Shown: positions 1 to 15,253 of the stretch, one piece after another
Numbering within the stretch: position 1 is the first letter of the stretch
How the letters are laid out: each line of letters opens with the position of its first letter
Assembly: GCF_001663175.1 (NCBI RefSeq)
Contig: NZ_CP016033.1
Coordinates: 2,542,001 to 2,606,000, forward strand
Direction: 5' to 3'
From: Erythrobacter neustonensis
Lineage (GTDB): Bacteria > Pseudomonadota > Alphaproteobacteria > Sphingomonadales > Sphingomonadaceae
Length of the DNA stretch: 64,000 bases
Notes under the pieces: model-generated
Seen by the model: the letters and a program-made list of their open reading frames with translations, nothing else
Databases searched by the model: none
Told to the model about the DNA's origin: nothing
Made by a program: the position numbers and the translations under genes

Positions 1-1183
<1,183 letters not shown>

Positions 1184-1187
<4 letters not shown>

Positions 1188-1663
1188 TGGTGGGTCTCGA
1201 TATGGTCGGGAGAGAAGGGCGGCTTGCCGAGCTTGCCGACGCGGCGCTGGTGGCGGCCGGCCGGATCGCCGGCATCGGCGAATTCGGTGTCGAGGAACGT
1301 GGCGATGCAGGATTTGGCCATCTCGATCCCTACGAGACGCGCGCCCATTGCGATGCAATTGGCATCATTATGTTCGCGCGCCAGCGCAGCGGAGAGCGGC
1401 TCGCTGACCAGGGCACAGCGCACCTGCGGATGGCGGTTGACGCTGATCGAGATGCCGATGCCCGACCCGCACAGGGCGACGCCGAATTCGACCGTGCCTT
1501 CCGCGATGATCTCGGCGAGACGAAACCCGTAATCGGGATAATCGACGCTCTGCCCGGGTTCGGGGCCGAGGTCGGCGACCTCGTGCCCTTCCTCGATGAG
1601 CCATTCGGCAAGCTCGGCCTTCAGGTCGACGGCCGCGTGATCGGAAGCAATGGCGATGCGCAT
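1184..1663 (-). CDS. rpiB: Ribose 5-phosphate isomerase B
   Basis: Interconverts ribose 5-phosphate and ribulose 5-phosphate in the non-oxidative pentose phosphate pathway. The 159-residue product starts [15 protein letters not shown], which is the family's canonical N-terminus; an upstream in-frame ATG at 1699 would add 12 unconserved residues and was not used. The catalytic-cysteine motif CGSGIGISI and the phosphate-binding stretch [17 protein letters not shown] are intact. A C-terminal tail rich in His and Arg follows. It is the first gene of a two-gene unit with glyA (4-base overlap). The RpiB/LacAB family also contains allose 6-phosphate isomerases, but the context favours RpiB. Confidence 0.93.
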
Positions 1664-1730
1664 GGCAGCCCCATAGTCGCATGGGCATAGATTCTCCACC
1701 CCTTAAGGGTGTGCTTTTCGTGCTGCTCCG

Positions 1731-2969
1731 TTAGGTTCCACCGCTCAGGAAAGCGCGTGCTTCGCCATGGGCATCATCGGTGTTGTAAATATCGTCAGTG
1801 CGGACGAGCGCGCGCCGGTAGAGATTTGCGGCCTCAGCCCGATCGGCAGCGGACGTTGCGGGATTGGCTTTGGCCCGCTCAAGATGATTTCTGGCAGCGG
1901 CGGTGCAGAATTCGGCCAAGGTGTAATGTCCCCGCAGGCAGATATGATCGAAGGCCGTGATCACGGCTGAACCATTCTCGCTTGTCAGCGGACCGGCGAT
2001 TTTGAGCAATTCGATGCACGACGAATCGATCCCGCCAACACAGGCACGCATGTCGGTCCGGAAAATTTCGTCAGGATCAAATTGCCGCCCGGCGCGCGGG
2101 CGCCGCATCAGATCGGCCAACTCGTCGCAGGTTCCCAGCAGGAGATTGCACGCCGCCTCCATGAAAGAAAACCGGCGATCCCACCCTGCTTGTCCCTGGT
2201 CCATCTTTTGCGCGATCGATGCAGCGCGAAGGCAGCCGCCTGCCACGCCCCCCGAACAAGCCTGCTGCGCAAGCTCGGCAAGATAGGACGCTTCGTTCTC
2301 GCCGCGCTCTTCAACAATCCATTCGGCAAGCTTTTCACAGGAGCCGATCACACCATTGCGGCATTCGGTTTCGAACGCGGGTTCGACCGCAGCGGTCATC
2401 CGGTTGGCGAGGTCTTCATCGTAGGTGGCGGTACCGGGCTTGTTCACCAACTGTGCGCCTCGCGCACAGGAAAGCCCGTAATTCAACTCAAAACAGGATT
2501 TGCTGTAAAACTGGATTGCGCGCGCCTTGTCGGATGCTGAGCTTCCAGCAGCCAGCAACTCGGCAAGGCTGTGGCATGCCGCAAAAGCACGCTGATCGCA
2601 CTTTGTCTGGTAAATTTCTGATGCCTTGACCTTCAGGGCTTTGGCTTTTGTTTCGGCGTCAGGAGGGGAATCGACCTGATCGATGAAAGCGGCGAGGTAT
2701 TCGCATCCCGCGCCCGAGCCCAGTTCGCACGCCTTTTGGAAAGCCGCGGTTGCTTTAACCATATCAACCATGCGGCCCATGCCGCGATATTCGGCAAAGC
2801 CGATAGCCAGACAAGCATCAGCGATCTTCGCATCGCACGCCTCATCGGCGTTGCGCATTTTATCGGCGGACACAACGACACCTGTCGGCAACAGCACCTG
2901 ACTGGCTGCCGGCGCCGAAAGCAGTAAAAACAAGCCGATCACGGCCAATTGTTGGCAGATGCGCATCAA
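1731..2969 (-). CDS. Secreted cysteine-rich Sel1-repeat protein
   Basis: The 412-residue product starts with a signal peptide (hydrophobic residues 8-21, then APAASQ as the likely cleavage site). The mature part consists of helical repeats of the Sel1/TPR type, each with paired cysteines in the pattern AC-x7-GC or CD-x6-C (for example KACELGSGAGCEYLA and QACSGGVAGGCLRAA). Cys-paired Sel1 repeats are known from the Helicobacter Hcp proteins, where each repeat is held by a disulfide, so export to the periplasm fits. The gene stands alone between rpiB and the rpoD terminator. The partner or ligand cannot be told from the sequence. Confidence 0.75.
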   Translation of the reverse strand: MMRICQQLAVIGLFLLLSAPAASQVLLPTGVVVSADKMRNADEACDAKIADACLAIGFAEYRGMGRMVDMVKATAAFQKACELGSGAGCEYLAAFIDQVDSPPDAETKAKALKVKASEIYQTKCDQRAFAACHSLAELLAAGSSASDKARAIQFYSKSCFELNYGLSCARGAQLVNKPGTATYDEDLANRMTAAVEPAFETECRNGVIGSCEKLAEWIVEERGENEASYLAELAQQACSGGVAGGCLRAASIAQKMDQGQAGWDRRFSFMEAACNLLLGTCDELADLMRRPRAGRQFDPDEIFRTDMRACVGGIDSSCIELLKIAGPLTSENGSAVITAFDHICLRGHYTLAEFCTAAARNHLERAKANPATSAADRAEAANLYRRALVRTDDIYNTDDAHGEARAFLSGGT

Positions 2970-3102
2970 TCCCCCCTACGGTACGCTCAGGCACTTACGA
3001 AGGCCAAGGGGCGCTGGTCAACCGTACCGGGCAGGCAACGCGCGCACGGATTGATGGGCGACCCCGAATACGGAAAGGCAGCCTGAGGGAATATGAGGCA
3101 TG

Positions 3103-3124
3103 AAAAACCCCGCCGCAGCGGGGT
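3103..3124 (-). terminator. Intrinsic terminator of rpoD
   Basis: On the minus strand the stem ACCCCGC / GCGGGGT (7 pairs) has a 4-base loop and is followed by a run of five T. It lies 11 bases past the rpoD stop codon, the classical position. Confidence 0.9.
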
Positions 3125-3134
3125 CTTCCGGGGG

Positions 3135-5165
<2,031 letters not shown>

Positions 5166-5240
5166 ATGTCTCGTGTCTATCCGTTGCCGGGCGAACCGCC
5201 GATCCGGGGCGGCCGCCTGTTGATCCCATGTCTTGTCCGC

Positions 5241-7118
5241 CTAGGCGGTCTCATCACCCGTGTGGCCTGCGCCCGCCTTGCGGCGACCGAAGACCTTGAG
5301 GCGTTCTTCCACTGCCATGAGCTGTGTGCGCAGCCTGGTCTGCTCGGCAAACGATCCTTCGGGATCGCTGTCGAAACGCGCTATCGTGGCCGCAAGCGCA
5401 GCCTCAAGTGCCGGCCTTTCGACCAACAGCGACACAGCTTCAGCCAGTTCCTCACACGCAGCGTCGGGATCGGTGCCTTCATCGAGAAAGGCGTATCGGA
5501 TGTCTGCCGACGGGGCAGGTTGGCTTCGCGTTGCGCTGCATATGGCGACAGGCCCGTGCGAATCAAGCGTTTCTGCAACTTCGAACAGCGATTCGATCGT
5601 ATCGGCTGCTTCGGGCCGGATTCGCGCCAGCGCCGAGAGTGGTTCGGTGTGGCGCCTGATCTGGCTCGGATAGCGCGCCAATCCGGCGAGAACCGCGCTC
5701 AGCAAGCTGTCCCGCTGGCCGCCGCCCATGAGGGCGCCAAGCCGTGCGCGCGCCTCGTCCGACAGGCCGGGCAGGGCGGGGGGAGCGCCCTTCCACGCTC
5801 CGCGCTGCTGTCCGTTGCGCTGGCCGGGGGCGGGGGCAGCGCGCGGCGCACGCGGCGGATAGGCAAATTCCGAAAACTGGTCGGAGAGTTCGCGCCGGTA
5901 GAGGCTTTTGATCTCGGGGTCGGCGATGGTTTCGACATGCGCCATCAACCGCGCCTTGAGACCCGCCTTGGCCTCGGGCGTGGCGAGCGGCTGCGCATCG
6001 CGTTCGAACTCCCACAGCGTGTCGATCAGGCTGGACGGGGCCGCGAGCAGCTTTTCCATCGCGCCCTTGCCCTGCGCCTTGATCAGATCATCGGGATCGA
6101 GGCCCGCGGGCAGCCGCACGATGCCGAGCGAGCGCATCGGCGCGAGCAGCGGCAGCGCGCGCGTGATTGCGCGCATCGCCGCGCGCTGGCCGGCCGCATC
6201 GCCATCGAAACACAAGACCGGCACCTCGACCATCCGCCACAGCAATTCGAGCTGCATTTCAGTGAGCGCGGTGCCCAGCGGCGCAACCGCATCGGCGATC
6301 CCTTCATTGGCGAGCGCGATCACGTCCATATAGCCTTCGACCACGACCACACGGCCCGACTGGCGCGCAGCCGGCGCGGCGCGGTGCAGGTTGTAGAGCG
6401 TGCGCCCCTTGTCGAAGAGTTCGGTATCGGGCGAATTGAGATACTTCGCAACGCCATCCCGCTTGTCGAGGATGCGCCCGCCGAAGGCGATCACGCGGCC
6501 CCGCGCATCCTGGATCGGCAGCATCACGCGGCCCCGGAACCGGTCGTAACGCTCGCCTTTCTCGTTGGCGGCGCGCATCCCTGCGCCTTCGAGCATATCC
6601 TCGCCGAATTGCGGCAGCGCCTTGGGGAGCGCCTGCCGGTCGTCTGGTGCCCAGCCGAAGCCGAATTCGCGCATCACCGCAGCGGAAAATCCGCGCCGCG
6701 TAAGATATTCACGCGCCGCGCCGCCGCCCGGCCCGCCTAGTGCTTCGACAAAGAACCGCTGCGCCGCCTCGGTCACATCGATCAGGCTGGCGCGAGCCTC
6801 GGCGCGTTTGGCCATTCCCGGATCGGGGGCGGGGACTTCCATCCCGGCAATACCGGCCAGTTCCTTGACCGCGTCCATGAATTGCAGACCCTGTTGGTCG
6901 ACCATCCATGAAATCGCATCGCCATGCGCGCCGCAGCCGAAGCAATGGTAGAACTGTTTCTGGTCGTTGACGTAGAAACTCGGCGTCTTTTCCTCGTGGA
7001 ACGGGCAGCACCCCTTCCACTCGCGCCCCGCACGGGTCAGCTTGACGCTGCGCTGGACGAGCGAAGACAGCGTGATCCGCGCACGCAGCTCGTCCTTCCA
7101 TTGCGGGGTTATCGCCAT
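5241..7118 (-). CDS. dnaG: DNA primase
   Basis: Synthesises RNA primers for replication. The 625-residue product has an N-terminal zinc ribbon (CCPFHEEKTPSF then YHCFGCGAHGDAI, about residues 36-65). The catalytic core includes the TOPRIM motif VVVVEGYMDVIAL near residue 260 and the DxD-type segment CFDGDAAGQRA near 310. The C-terminal helicase-interaction region is more variable, as usual. A Pro/Ala/Gln-rich linker separates core and C-terminus. The gene sits between YqeY (62 bases upstream) and rpoD. Confidence 0.97.
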   Translation of the reverse strand: MAITPQWKDELRARITLSSLVQRSVKLTRAGREWKGCCPFHEEKTPSFYVNDQKQFYHCFGCGAHGDAISWMVDQQGLQFMDAVKELAGIAGMEVPAPDPGMAKRAEARASLIDVTEAAQRFFVEALGGPGGGAAREYLTRRGFSAAVMREFGFGWAPDDRQALPKALPQFGEDMLEGAGMRAANEKGERYDRFRGRVMLPIQDARGRVIAFGGRILDKRDGVAKYLNSPDTELFDKGRTLYNLHRAAPAARQSGRVVVVEGYMDVIALANEGIADAVAPLGTALTEMQLELLWRMVEVPVLCFDGDAAGQRAAMRAITRALPLLAPMRSLGIVRLPAGLDPDDLIKAQGKGAMEKLLAAPSSLIDTLWEFERDAQPLATPEAKAGLKARLMAHVETIADPEIKSLYRRELSDQFSEFAYPPRAPRAAPAPGQRNGQQRGAWKGAPPALPGLSDEARARLGALMGGGQRDSLLSAVLAGLARYPSQIRRHTEPLSALARIRPEAADTIESLFEVAETLDSHGPVAICSATRSQPAPSADIRYAFLDEGTDPDAACEELAEAVSLLVERPALEAALAATIARFDSDPEGSFAEQTRLRTQLMAVEERLKVFGRRKAGAGHTGDETA

Positions 7119-7180
7119 ATGCGGTTAGGTGCGCCCGAACCCGCAAAGGTTCAAGCGCGCCCTGTGGACGGGCCTGTGAC

Positions 7181-7636
7181 TTACGAAAGCGCCGCCTTCA
7201 CCAGACCGCTGGCCAGCTTCCCGTCGAGCACCGCGCCGTGGCGGGTGCGTAATTCGCCCATCACCGCGCCCATGTCCTTCATCGTGGACGCGCCGAGATC
7301 TGCCTTGATCGCCTCGATCGCGGCGCGGGTGGCGTCCTCGTCCATCATCTGCGGCAAGAATTCCTCGATCACCGCAAGCTCGGCCTTTTCCTTGTCGGCC
7401 AGCTCCTGCCGCCCGCCGGTTTCGTACATCTCGATCGATTCGCGGCGCTGCTTGGCCATTTTTTGCAGCACGCTCGTCACCAGCACATCATCGTCCGTGG
7501 CGGGCGCGGCGGCGGTGCGTTCCTCGATATCGCGGTCCTTGATCTTGGCGCTGATCTGGCGGAGCGCGGCGGTGCGGTCCTTTTCGCCGGCCTTCATGGC
7601 GGTGATGGTGGCAGCCTTGATATCGTCGCGGATCAT
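7181..7636 (-). CDS. GatB/YqeY domain protein
   Basis: The 151-residue protein MIRDDIKAATITAMKAGEKDR is a full-length YqeY-type protein, matching the tail domain of GatB that contacts tRNA. The function of the stand-alone form is not established; it is usually taken as a tRNA- or amidotransferase-related protein. It is divergent from carA and is the first gene of the YqeY-dnaG-rpoD series, an arrangement common in alphaproteobacteria. Confidence 0.9.
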   Translation of the reverse strand: MIRDDIKAATITAMKAGEKDRTAALRQISAKIKDRDIEERTAAAPATDDDVLVTSVLQKMAKQRRESIEMYETGGRQELADKEKAELAVIEEFLPQMMDEDATRAAIEAIKADLGASTMKDMGAVMGELRTRHGAVLDGKLASGLVKAALS

Positions 7637-7780
7637 GGGGTCTTTCCTGTGGAACGGGGGTTGTTGCCGCGCCCCTAACGCAAATATCCGCGCAAGCCTA
7701 GGTTGACGCGGGCGGCGCAGAAGCTTAGCGGGCGAAACTTAGCAACATCGCTGGCAACACCCCCAACGGAGCGCCCCCCT

Positions 7781-8962
7781 ATGGCCGACCCCGCATCTTT
7801 TCGCGCGCAACCTTCAGGGGCAACGGGCTGTCTTGTCCTGGCTGACGGGACGGTGATCTGGGGCCGCGGTTTCGGCGCGGTTGGCGCTAATGTTGGCGAA
7901 GTGTGCTTCAATACCGCGATGACCGGCTATCAGGAGGTGATGACTGATCCTTCCTACGCTGCGCAGATCGTCACCTTCACTTTCCCGCATATCGGCAATG
8001 TCGGGGCGAACGGCGAGGATGTTGAAAGCCGCGTCGAGGGCGCGGTGGGCTGCATCGTGCGTGAGGACGTGACCGAGCCTTCGAACTTCCGATCGGCCGA
8101 ACGCTTCGTCGAATGGATGACCCGCAACGGCAAGATCGGGCTCGCCGGCGTCGACACCCGCGCGCTGACCCGCCGCATCCGCATGCTTGGCGCGCCCAAT
8201 GCGGTGATCGCCCATGCGCCCGACGGGGTGTTCGACCTCGACGCGCTGATTGAGCGTGCAGCAGGCTGGCCGGGGCTCGAAGGCATGGACCTCGCGGTGC
8301 GCGTCACCCGCGACAAGCACGAAGGCTGGGAAGGCGGCTACTGGACATTGGGCAAAGGCTATGGCCGCGCGGCCTTCGATGCCAAGCCGCATGTCGTTGC
8401 GATCGACTATGGTTCGAAGGACAACATCTTCCGCAATCTGGTTCGCGCAGGCGCGCGGGTGACGGTGGTGCCGGCCAAGACCTCGTTCGACGAAGTGATG
8501 GCGCTCAAGCCCGATGGCGTGTTCCTTAGCAACGGCCCCGGCGATCCGGCGGCGACCGGTGAATATGCCGTGCCGGTAATCAAGGCGCTGTTGGACGCCG
8601 ATGTGCCGCTGTTCGGCATCTGCCTTGGCCACCAATTGCTCGCGCTGGCCGCAGGCGCGAAGACGATCAAGATGCACCAGGGCCACCGCGGCGCGAACCA
8701 TCCGGTGCAGCGTGTCGGTGAAGGCTGGGGGGAGACGTCGGGCCTCGTCGAGATCACCTCGATGAACCACGGCTTCGCGGTGGACGCGGCGACCTTGCCG
8801 GAGAATGTCGAGCAGACCCATGTCAGCCTGTTCGACGGGACGAATTGCGGCATCGCGATCAAGGGCAAGCGGGCGTTTGCGGTGCAATATCACCCCGAGG
8901 CGTCGCCCGGGCCGCAGGATAGCTTCTATCTGTTCGAGAAGTTCGTCGGGGGGCTGGGGTGA
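7781..8962 (+). CDS. carA: Carbamoyl-phosphate synthase small (glutaminase) subunit
   Basis: Supplies ammonia from glutamine to CarB for carbamoyl phosphate, feeding arginine and pyrimidine synthesis. The 393-residue product starts [13 protein letters not shown]; an AACGGA ribosome site lies about 10 bases upstream, and a more upstream in-frame ATG at 7703 adds 26 unconserved residues. The class I amidotransferase nucleophile motif [13 protein letters not shown] and the His/Glu pair YHPEASPGP are present. The gene is divergent from YqeY. The usual direct junction with carB is interrupted here by a 109-codon gene. Confidence 0.97.
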   Translation: MADPASFRAQPSGATGCLVLADGTVIWGRGFGAVGANVGEVCFNTAMTGYQEVMTDPSYAAQIVTFTFPHIGNVGANGEDVESRVEGAVGCIVREDVTEPSNFRSAERFVEWMTRNGKIGLAGVDTRALTRRIRMLGAPNAVIAHAPDGVFDLDALIERAAGWPGLEGMDLAVRVTRDKHEGWEGGYWTLGKGYGRAAFDAKPHVVAIDYGSKDNIFRNLVRAGARVTVVPAKTSFDEVMALKPDGVFLSNGPGDPAATGEYAVPVIKALLDADVPLFGICLGHQLLALAAGAKTIKMHQGHRGANHPVQRVGEGWGETSGLVEITSMNHGFAVDAATLPENVEQTHVSLFDGTNCGIAIKGKRAFAVQYHPEASPGPQDSFYLFEKFVGGLG

Positions 8963-8966
8963 GCGC

Positions 8967-9295
8967 ATGACACGCTGGCAATTCGGCTCCCGGGGATCAC
9001 TGACTCATTTGCGGAGGGATTTTCGCAAGTCGGGAAAGCGGAGCTTCACGCCGCCGATTTATAGTGGGCGTTACTTTAAGAAGGCTGGCCTTGGTCGCAT
9101 CGTGAAGCTGTACGGTATGACAGTTGAGATTCACACCAATCGCCTAGTCAAGGTGGTGCTTCCAAATGGATTGAGTGCGGACCGAGCCTCGAGATTTGCG
9201 GAACACATACTCCGTTGGCAAACCAAAACGCCGCTCCGCCGTGTTGCAGTAAAAATTCTGCGTAGTGATCGCTCAAGAAACAGGTTCGGCTTCTA

Positions 9296-9296
<1 letters not shown>
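8967..9296 (+). CDS. Small basic protein inserted between carA and carB
   Basis: Unrecognised 109-residue protein beginning [15 protein letters not shown]. It is very rich in Arg and Lys ([29 protein letters not shown]), with a central segment [20 protein letters not shown] see no signal peptide or membrane segment. Its ATG follows the carA stop by four bases, and its TAA overlaps the carB ATG by one base (TAATG), so it fits the operon perfectly. Its base composition is clearly lower in GC than carA and carB, with A/T-ending codons such as GTA, AAA and AGA. That suggests recent acquisition or relaxed constraint. It could be a genuine gene or a decayed insert kept in frame for coupling. Confidence 0.6.
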
Positions 9297-12622
<3,326 letters not shown>

Positions 12623-12632
12623 TTGAACTTCC

Positions 12633-12702
12633 CCCCGAAATCGAGCGTGTCTGACGTCGAGCCATCTGGACGGCGATAGAAACGCTCTTTCGCTTTTCGG
12701 GG
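12633..12702 (+). other. Long imperfect hairpin between carB and greA
   Basis: CCCCGAAA (12633) pairs with TTTCGGGG (12695) and GAGCG (12643) pairs with CGCTC (12683). A one-sided bulge separates the two helices, and a roughly 35-base loop closes the structure. There is no T run, so it is not a typical intrinsic terminator. It lies 36 bases before greA and may be a leader element or a mRNA-stabilising structure. Confidence 0.35.
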
Positions 12703-12738
12703 CCGGGGGTGCAGCAGGGCAATAGAAAGACAAGAAAG

Positions 12739-13215
12739 ATGGCGACGATGGAAAAGGTGCCGATGCTGGCCGAAGGTTACGAGCGGCTGACCGCCGACCT
12801 CAAGGCCTTGCGCGACGAACGCCCGAAGATCGTCGAGGCGATCGAGGAAGCGCGCGCGCACGGCGATTTGTCGGAAAACGCCGAATATCACGCCGCCAAG
12901 GAACGCCAGGGCCAGGTCGAAGCGATGATCGGCGAGATCGAGAGCATGGTCAGCCGCGCGCAGATCATCGATCCGACCACGCTGTCGGGTGACAAGATCA
13001 TCTTCGGCGCGACCGTGACGCTGCTCGACGAAGACGACAAGCCGGTGCGTTACCAGATCGTCGGCCAGACCGAAGCCGATGCCAACAAGGGCCGGATCAG
13101 CTATTCCTCGCCGATCGCGCGCGCGATGATCGGCAAGCAGGTCGGCGACGAGATCGAAGTGACCGTCCCGTCGGGCGAGAAGTTCTACCTCGTCGACAAG
13201 ATCGAATTCATCTGA
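12739..13215 (+). CDS. greA: Transcription elongation factor GreA
   Basis: Enters the secondary channel of RNA polymerase and stimulates cleavage of backtracked transcripts. The 158-residue product starts [24 protein letters not shown] just upstream is a good ribosome site, and an earlier in-frame ATG adds only unconserved residues. The coiled-coil tip motif [20 protein letters not shown] carries the two acidic residues needed for cleavage. The C-terminal FKBP-like domain ends [13 protein letters not shown]. It is 116 bases downstream of carB, a common neighbourhood. Confidence 0.97.
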   Translation: MATMEKVPMLAEGYERLTADLKALRDERPKIVEAIEEARAHGDLSENAEYHAAKERQGQVEAMIGEIESMVSRAQIIDPTTLSGDKIIFGATVTLLDEDDKPVRYQIVGQTEADANKGRISYSSPIARAMIGKQVGDEIEVTVPSGEKFYLVDKIEFI

Positions 13216-13248
13216 CGCAACGCATCTGCGCGCGCACGGGGAAAGCAC

Positions 13249-13536
13249 ATGGCGGGTGTTCCGCATCGCCCGGCCGCCGAGCGCAGGCTGGCGCGGCACT
13301 TTGTCGCTGCCAGCGCGGTCAGCATGGCCGATGCCATCGCCTATACCTGCGCGTCCGCGGCTGAGGACCGTGCCTTTGCGCGGCTCAAGGGCGCCGATGT
13401 GCTGTGCACCGACGGGCAGGGCAGGTGGTGGCTCGATGAAGCGCAGTGGCGGCAGCGGCGCTCCCACCGCCGCACGCGCGCGGTGCTAGCGCTGATCGCG
13501 TTTGGCGCAGTCGCGGCAGCGGCGGCCTTGCGCTGA
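13249..13536 (+). CDS. Small membrane-anchored hypothetical protein
   Basis: Unrecognised 95-residue protein. The N-terminal two thirds are soluble (AEDRAFARLKGADVLCTDGQGRWWLDE is split around its centre). An Arg-rich stretch RQRRSHRRTR comes next and then a C-terminal hydrophobic helix (about residues 78-93). That gives a tail-anchored topology with the soluble part in the cytoplasm. A strong ribosome site GGGAAAG lies five bases before the ATG, 34 bases after greA, so co-transcription is likely. Confidence 0.6.
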   Translation: MAGVPHRPAAERRLARHFVAASAVSMADAIAYTCASAAEDRAFARLKGADVLCTDGQGRWWLDEAQWRQRRSHRRTRAVLALIAFGAVAAAAALR

Positions 13537-13561
13537 TCCTAGTGGGGTTTCGGGGCGGCTT

Positions 13562-13578
13562 TGACCCTGTCCAGACCC
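13562..13578 (-). repeat. Two GGTC repeats flanking parS-like site A
   Basis: Read on the minus strand, GGTCTGGA is followed 11 bases later by GGTCAAAG. The pair begins about 42 bases beyond the parS-like palindrome. It aligns with the last two units of the four-unit array beside the other parS-like site at 62.4 kb, in the same relative orientation. Confidence 0.5.
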
Positions 13579-13622
13579 CCTTCAAGCGCGTTTCGCCCCC
13601 GTTTCGGCCCTGCCGAAGGCGA

Positions 13623-13638
13623 TGTTTCATGTGAAACA
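13623..13638 (-). promoter_or_regulatory. parS-like palindrome, site A
   Basis: TGTTTCATGTGAAACA differs from the widely conserved ParB-binding consensus TGTTTCACGTGAAACA by one central transition. The exact reverse complement occurs at 62389-62404. Identity extends a further five bases on one side. Known parS sites nucleate ParB spreading for chromosome segregation; binding here is inferred from sequence only. Confidence 0.6.
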
Positions 13639-13984
13639 TTCGCTCAGCATCTTCTCCAGCGCCCAACGGCGGAGCGGGATCTCGCGGCGCCCGGGCGCAA
13701 TCGCGAAACCGCGGCGCGCAATCCGCGCACAGCCCGCGGCAGAATGCTGGTCGGCCCAGCCAACCGGCTTGGGCAAACCACCACGCGACCTTGGCACGTG
13801 GATAGATCGTCACCGCCGCATCGCTTCCGGCACGCGTGAACATTCGGTCGGATGAAAACCGTTCCGGTCAGGCGACCGGCTCGGTAGGCGCGCGATCCCG
13901 TGCCGCGGACTTACGCGAGCAGCAAAGGTTCAAACGCAGGTGTTTGGGTATCGCGCAAAGGGCGGCTCATGACCGCCACCGCGC

Positions 13985-14215
13985 TCAATCCTCAGGCGTG
14001 AGCAGCTTGTGGATCGGCACGACCACGTATTTCATTTCGGCATCGTCGACGGTGCGATGCGCCTGTGCGCGCCAGGCATCGACGGCGGCTTCGTAGCAGC
14101 TGAATACGCCGACGACATGGAGGCTTTCGGGATCCTGGAATTCGATTCCGCGCGGATCGGTAACACGGCCTCCCATCACGAGGTGGAGGCGCTGGGTGGG
14201 GGTGGTTTCTGCCAT
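13985..14215 (-). CDS. DUF4170 domain protein
   Basis: The 76-residue protein MAETTPTQRLHLVMGGRV matches the small alphaproteobacterial DUF4170 family. The hallmark segment is the central FSCYEAAVDAWRAQAHRTVD, followed by the ending KYVVVPIHKLLTPED. No signal or membrane segment is visible. Its biochemical role is unknown. It is transcribed in the same direction as the YqjDE-like cluster behind it but is separated by 82 bases. Confidence 0.85.
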   Translation of the reverse strand: MAETTPTQRLHLVMGGRVTDPRGIEFQDPESLHVVGVFSCYEAAVDAWRAQAHRTVDDAEMKYVVVPIHKLLTPED

Positions 14216-14297
14216 GATAATTGCCCTTGGGGAGGAAGGATGCGCGCGCCCTAAATGCGCGCATCCTCAAGAGCAAGCCTTCGTGCGCAGGTAGGTA

Positions 14298-14876
14298 TCA
14301 GACCCCGGCCTTGCGGCGCAGATCGTTGATTGCGTCTGCGGCAGCACCCTGGGCTTTGCGCGCAAATGCACGCGTGCCATCGGCTGCCGAACCTGCTGCG
14401 TGCGAGGCATCCTTCGACAGGCGCCGGGCTTTGGCGCTGGCCGCATCGCCCAGATCGCCTGCCTTGCTGCGGCCTTCTTCGGCGGCGTCGATCACATCAT
14501 CGATCAGCGCCATCGCATAGGTCATCACCGACTTGCTCACCAGACTGCGCAGTCGCGAAGGCCGGTGTCCGGTCAAAGACTTGACCGACGACGACGCACT
14601 CGACTTGGCGCTAGCAAAGGCTCCGCTCGCGGTGTGCAGCGCCTTTGACGCGGCCCTGCGGCCGGGCCGGCTTGCGAGACCCACTGCCGCGCCGACGACA
14701 ACCGCGGCACCGACCACCTTCAGCGGATTTTCGCGGGTATAAGTCACGGCCGCATCAGCCGCGGAGCGTGCCTGATCGGCCAGCGTGCGATCGGCGTTGC
14801 GGCGCTCGGACGCCTCGATCCGCGCGCGCAGCGCATCCCGCTTGTCGGTGGCCGGTGCGGGGGTAATGTCGGTCAT
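14298..14876 (-). CDS. DUF883-like membrane-anchored protein
   Basis: The 192-residue protein has an N-terminal charged helix (RDALRARIEASERRNADRTLA) and a glycine/alanine-rich hydrophobic segment near residues 53-68 (NPLKVVGAAVVVGAAVGLAS). A long Ala/Ser/Lys helical tail follows. The sequence NPLKVVGAAVVVGA resembles the membrane-anchor signature of YqjD/ElaB (DUF883) proteins, some of which tether ribosomes to the membrane in stationary phase. The ATG overlaps the stop of the upstream gene by four bases (ATGA). Annotation as a YqjD relative is by resemblance. Confidence 0.6.
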   Translation of the reverse strand: MTDITPAPATDKRDALRARIEASERRNADRTLADQARSAADAAVTYTRENPLKVVGAAVVVGAAVGLASRPGRRAASKALHTASGAFASAKSSASSSVKSLTGHRPSRLRSLVSKSVMTYAMALIDDVIDAAEEGRSKAGDLGDAASAKARRLSKDASHAAGSAADGTRAFARKAQGAAADAINDLRRKAGV

Positions 14877-15253
14877 GGGGTATCTCCTTCAGGCGCGCCG
14901 TGTGCAGCGTCATCGCCTGTCATGTCATCGGTTTTGGCGGGCGTGTCCGGCCCTGCCAGTTCATCGAGCCAATCGAATATCGGTGCGCGCAGGAACCACA
15001 GGATGACGGCCGCAATAATCACGCCGAGCACACCCTTGCGCTCGCCAGCCTGTGCGCTGGCTTGCGCCCACACATCGCTGGCACCGGTTTTCACACGGCT
15101 CGAAATGCGGCTCGCGACGCCCGAGGAGACACGCGAAGCGATGCCTTCCTCGGCGAGGCTTCCGCGCAGCACCGTCACGTCCTCGGTCAGCACAGCGCGG
15201 GCCGCATCGCGCAGCGCGCGGTCTTCGAGATAACGGTCGGGCAGCCGGGTCAT
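14873..15253 (-). CDS. Small membrane protein of the YqjDE-like operon
   Basis: The 126-residue protein is not assigned to a family. A basic N-terminal region is followed by a Ser/Arg helix and one clear transmembrane helix (GVLGVIIAAVILWFL, about residues 75-90). The short acidic tail is rich in Asp, Thr and Gly. It overlaps by four bases both the holin-like gene upstream and the DUF883-like gene downstream, so the three are one translational unit. It is comparable in place to the extra small gene of E. coli yqjCDEK loci, but I do not claim homology. Confidence 0.7.
   Translation of the reverse strand: MTRLPDRYLEDRALRDAARAVLTEDVTVLRGSLAEEGIASRVSSGVASRISSRVKTGASDVWAQASAQAGERKGVLGVIIAAVILWFLRAPIFDWLDELAGPDTPAKTDDMTGDDAAHGAPEGDTP

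Larger units (their letters stand above)
13537..13984. other. Gene-poor gap holding a parS-like site
   Basis: This 448-base stretch has no gene I can support. It contains a pair of GACCC/AGACCC repeats (13562-13578), a parS-like palindrome (13623-13638), a perfect six-pair hairpin CCGGTC-AGGC-GACCGG near 13865 and a five-pair hairpin near 13960. Open frames cross it on both strands, including one on the minus strand starting at 13843 that translates the palindrome as MFHMKH, but neither resembles a known family. Confidence 0.6.

Noticed and set aside
8805..8966. Earlier start for the gene between carA and carB
   Set aside because: That start lies inside the carA reading region in another frame; the ATG at 8967 directly after the carA stop fits coupling.
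13385..13843. Minus-strand open frame crossing the parS-like site (contains MFHMKH)
   Set aside because: Overlaps the small gene at 13249-13536, third-position bias is weaker than in neighbours and no family resemblance is seen. Kept as non-coding.
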